This document shows positions 61,767 through 64,000 of a DNA stretch of 64,000 bases, in pieces. Numbering within the stretch: the first letter of the stretch is position 1; every line of letters begins with the position of its first letter. The DNA lies in assembly GCA_910589415.1 (NCBI GenBank), contig OU342635.1:7688001-7752000 (forward strand), given 5' to 3'. The notes beneath the pieces are model-generated. The model ran no database searches. It worked only from the letters and a program-made list of their open reading frames with translations, and had not been told where the DNA came from. The DNA is from Malachius bipustulatus (Eukaryota; Arthropoda; Insecta; Coleoptera; Melyridae). The position numbers and the translations under genes were made by a program.

Positions 61767-63217
61767 TGAAACAATTTGCCATAGAAACTATCAATTGAAA
61801 TTCGCCTATATTTAGAGTCTCAGTACTCGCGCGGTATAATACACATCATAGTTTCGATTATTCAGTTATCTAGTTACGTTTTTCAATGCTCTTGCACCGG
61901 TGTTTTCTCGTCACAGAAAAAAATTGTACATTATACAAAAGAAAAAAGTACGATTTTAGCTCTTGATTTTAACATCTTAAGCTAAAATCTATTACATATG
62001 TACTTTTTTCTCTTGTTGAATAAATAACTATTAAATAATTAATTCACTTCATTTTAATATCCAGTTATTTTAAGCTCATCAAAAAATAATATTTAATATC
62101 AGAGAAGAGTAGAAGAAGAAAAAGTATTTCTGGGGGCGAATAGTATTTTAATATAGTCTGCTTTTGTATTAGAATGCTTTCAGTTAATATGGATGTTCTC
62201 TGGAAATGGAATAAAAGTTTTTGTGTGCTAAAATCAACAGCACTACAGACTACAGTGAGAGCGGCGGCGTACAAAAAATTCGTCAAAACTTTTATTCCAT
62301 AAGGATACTTACCTACTTCATAAAATGCCACGAGATATTTCGAAATGATGGATCGAGTATAGACAACAAAAAAGAAGATTAATAGGGTTTAAAGGCGCAC
62401 GTTAAATCGTTTCAATCTTTATGACTTCCATTGACTTTTACTCAGGAGCGAACTCAGGAGTTTCATTTGTTAACCTGGAAGAACGTAAAAAGAAATGCTT
62501 AAACCGCGACGGCGCTTCCTGACGAGAACCATAATACAATGTTACATTATTGTTGGACATTTGCTCTCTTTTTTAGTAATTTGTCAGAAACGTAAAAACC
62601 GAGGCAGTTTTGTTTCATAGCGGAATTACGTTGAAACGCTATAAACTTAATAACTGCATTATGTTCTTTTAACCGTGTTTTATATCTTTGGACGAAAATT
62701 GAGCAATAAAAATATTTAGTTAAAAGCGTAATGATGATGAGATATTCATTCATTTTTGCAAGATAAATCAATTAAATAGTTTTGTTTTCAAGCTTTTTAT
62801 AAGCAAATTTACTGATCCGCTGAACTGCAAGCTAGCAACAACCACTTTTTGGAACGGATATCCGAATATCCAATATATGACCATGATAATCCCATAACCT
62901 ATTTCATGTTGTCTCGTAACATGGCCTGCCAGAAATTCTCAAAATATTCGACTCATTCTCCATCCCTATATGAATACATAATCAACGCTAATAAATAAAC
63001 AGCCCTATAGCAAAATAATGTTATCAGAAACATTTTTATTCATATTCATGATGCTAAATATTTTGCATTATGTTATGGTAACTATATAGAATGAAAACAA
63101 CGATTTAGAAATGAAAATTAAATTTGAATGAGTATAGAGATAATCGCCATAAAATGTCAGAGATAGAAATATTAAAACGTGGGACAGAGCTGCAGCATTC
63201 GAGGGCACTTAGTTATA
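61767..63217. other. intergenic; possible exon end at 62313-62390 (minus)
   Basis: The minus strand from about 62390 to 62313 is open with a hydrophobic run (LLIFFFVVYTRSIISKYL) ending at donor GTAAGT. There is no acceptor or start codon in frame before an upstream stop. The rest of this stretch shows short frames only. Confidence 0.25.
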
Positions 63218-63869
63218 TGGGGTGTCCCAAATTTTCTTAATCAAGGGAGACCCGCTTAATTTCAAACAGTAACAAATTAAATTTGGGAAATATCAAATAT
63301 TTCCCTTAGACTTTGGTGCTGCATCCTTTCAACCCTTAAATAATCATCTCCTACTTGGTTTTTCAAACTACACACCTAGTTTTTTTTTCCTTGACAGAAT
63401 TACAGTGACATACGATTTTTGAAAATCTAGGGCATATTTTGCTTGTCAAAAACAATAAACCTGCTTAAAAAACCAGCGTGACTTGTCAAGCTAATGCCCG
63501 TATTCACAAACGATAATTTCCTAAATAATTAAGTAATTAATTAAATGAGTGAGATGGAGATGCAGTTTTTTTGCAATAGAATAATGAGATGGGGATAATT
63601 GATTACGTAATTATTTAGGAAATTATCGTTTGTGAATACGACCATAAGTATGCTAAGATTTTAAAAAATCGAATGTTATTGTATTCAGAACAAAAGTCAG
63701 TAATCCTGCCAAGCGAAAACAAACTAGGGTTGTAATTGAAAAAAAAAAACAACAAATTAAGGGATGATTATTTGAGGATTGAAAGACGTAAAGTTGTATT
63801 GATATTTCATTTGTTCCTGTTTTGAAATAAGGCGGCAAACCCTTGATAAATAAAATTTGGGACACTCTG
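63218..63869. mobile_element. TA-flanked foldback element carrying a nested MITE
   Basis: The left arm TGGGGTGTCCCAAATTTTC (from 63218) and the right arm ATTTGGGACACTCTG (to 63869) abut TA. Similarity continues inward over about 220 nt: CCCTTAAATAATCATC with GGGATGATTATTTGAGG, CACCTAGTTTTT with AAACTAGGGTTG, and CGATTTTTGAAAATCTA with AGATTTTAAAAAATCG. At the symmetry centre a second inverted-repeat element is inserted (63492-63646). GGTGTCCCAAATTT termini are of a type I know from insect mariner-like MITEs. Confidence 0.8.
63492..63646. mobile_element. nested MITE with CGTATTCACAAACG arms
   Basis: CGTATTCACAAACGATAATT (63499 onward) and its reverse complement AATTATCGTTTGTGAATACG (to 63640) are perfect over more than 25 nt. 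They enclose about 70 nt containing two GAGATGG motifs. Exact outer ends are uncertain. It lies in the centre of the larger foldback element, so it inserted later or forms its original loop. Confidence 0.75.
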
Positions 63870-64000
63870 TATAATGTAATATTTTCGGGCATTAAAGTGA
63901 TAAGAGCAGGAACTTTAATGAAGAAGTAATAATGAAAATTCACATTTTTAGAGTATATTTATATTGGACATATGACTAGTAGCTATATTATGCTATTGCC
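63870..64000. other. window end, nothing recognised
   Basis: About 130 nt of AT-rich sequence after the foldback element. No feature seen. Confidence 0.5.

Noticed and set aside
1..64000. CRISPR arrays, bacterial operons or Shine-Dalgarno sites
   Set aside because: Regular introns, insect-type core promoter and eukaryotic retroelements show a metazoan nuclear genome. None of the tandem repeats has the repeat-spacer form of a CRISPR array.

Overview
The window looks like nuclear DNA of an arthropod, most likely an insect. It is AT-rich, its genes are split by many short GT-AG introns, and it is full of non-LTR, LTR and inverted-repeat transposons. The frequent GTAGGTACCTAC-like and (AAT)n/(ATT)n runs resemble sap-sucking Hemiptera such as aphids or scale insects. 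That is an impression only; nothing here identifies the species.

The certain content is a cluster of three paralogous genes for multipass membrane proteins of the nose-resistant-to-fluoxetine (NRF-6) / acyltransferase-3 family. Gene A (minus strand, 10214 to 3310, 13 exons, 700 residues) is divergent from gene B (plus, 15182-22049, 12 exons, 685 residues). Gene C follows B in tandem (plus, 23355-32403, 13 exons, 673 residues). I rebuilt the exons by hand. In all three the reading frame stays open through every junction, and most exon lengths are identical between paralogs (77, 194, 161, 181+143 and 109 nt). Gene B carries 181+143 as one 324-nt exon. All three have a hydrophobic start, a Cys-rich extracellular NRF domain, the GIRxxSMAWVxxGH acyltransferase core and a short hydrophilic tail, so all three look functional.

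The introns and spacers of the cluster hold mobile DNA. A 5'-truncated LINE and a TA-flanked foldback element lie between A and B. About 2.5 kb of tandem repeats built on a CTATGAAG motif fill intron 6 of gene B. A hAT-like element with a perfect 8-bp target duplication sits in intron 6 of gene C, at the same exon junction. Degraded LINE sequence fills the last intron of gene C.

From 32.5 kb to the end there is no complete host gene that I can recognise. This part holds a TTAA-flanked piggyBac-like element (33.65-34.11 kb), a repeat block sharing sequence with the interior of the hAT element (34.86-35.57 kb), a GC-richer repeat region (35.6-39.9 kb), and a decayed BEL/Pao retrotransposon (39.88-41.95 kb). 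Further right are many foldback elements, an approximately 180-bp satellite (51-52.2 kb) and a direct/inverted repeat array (55.1-57.1 kb). Three low-confidence host-like coding segments are noted at 46.4-46.67 kb (plus), 53.1-53.7 kb (minus) and 61.6-62.4 kb (minus). I saw no CRISPR array, rRNA, tRNA or other RNA gene.
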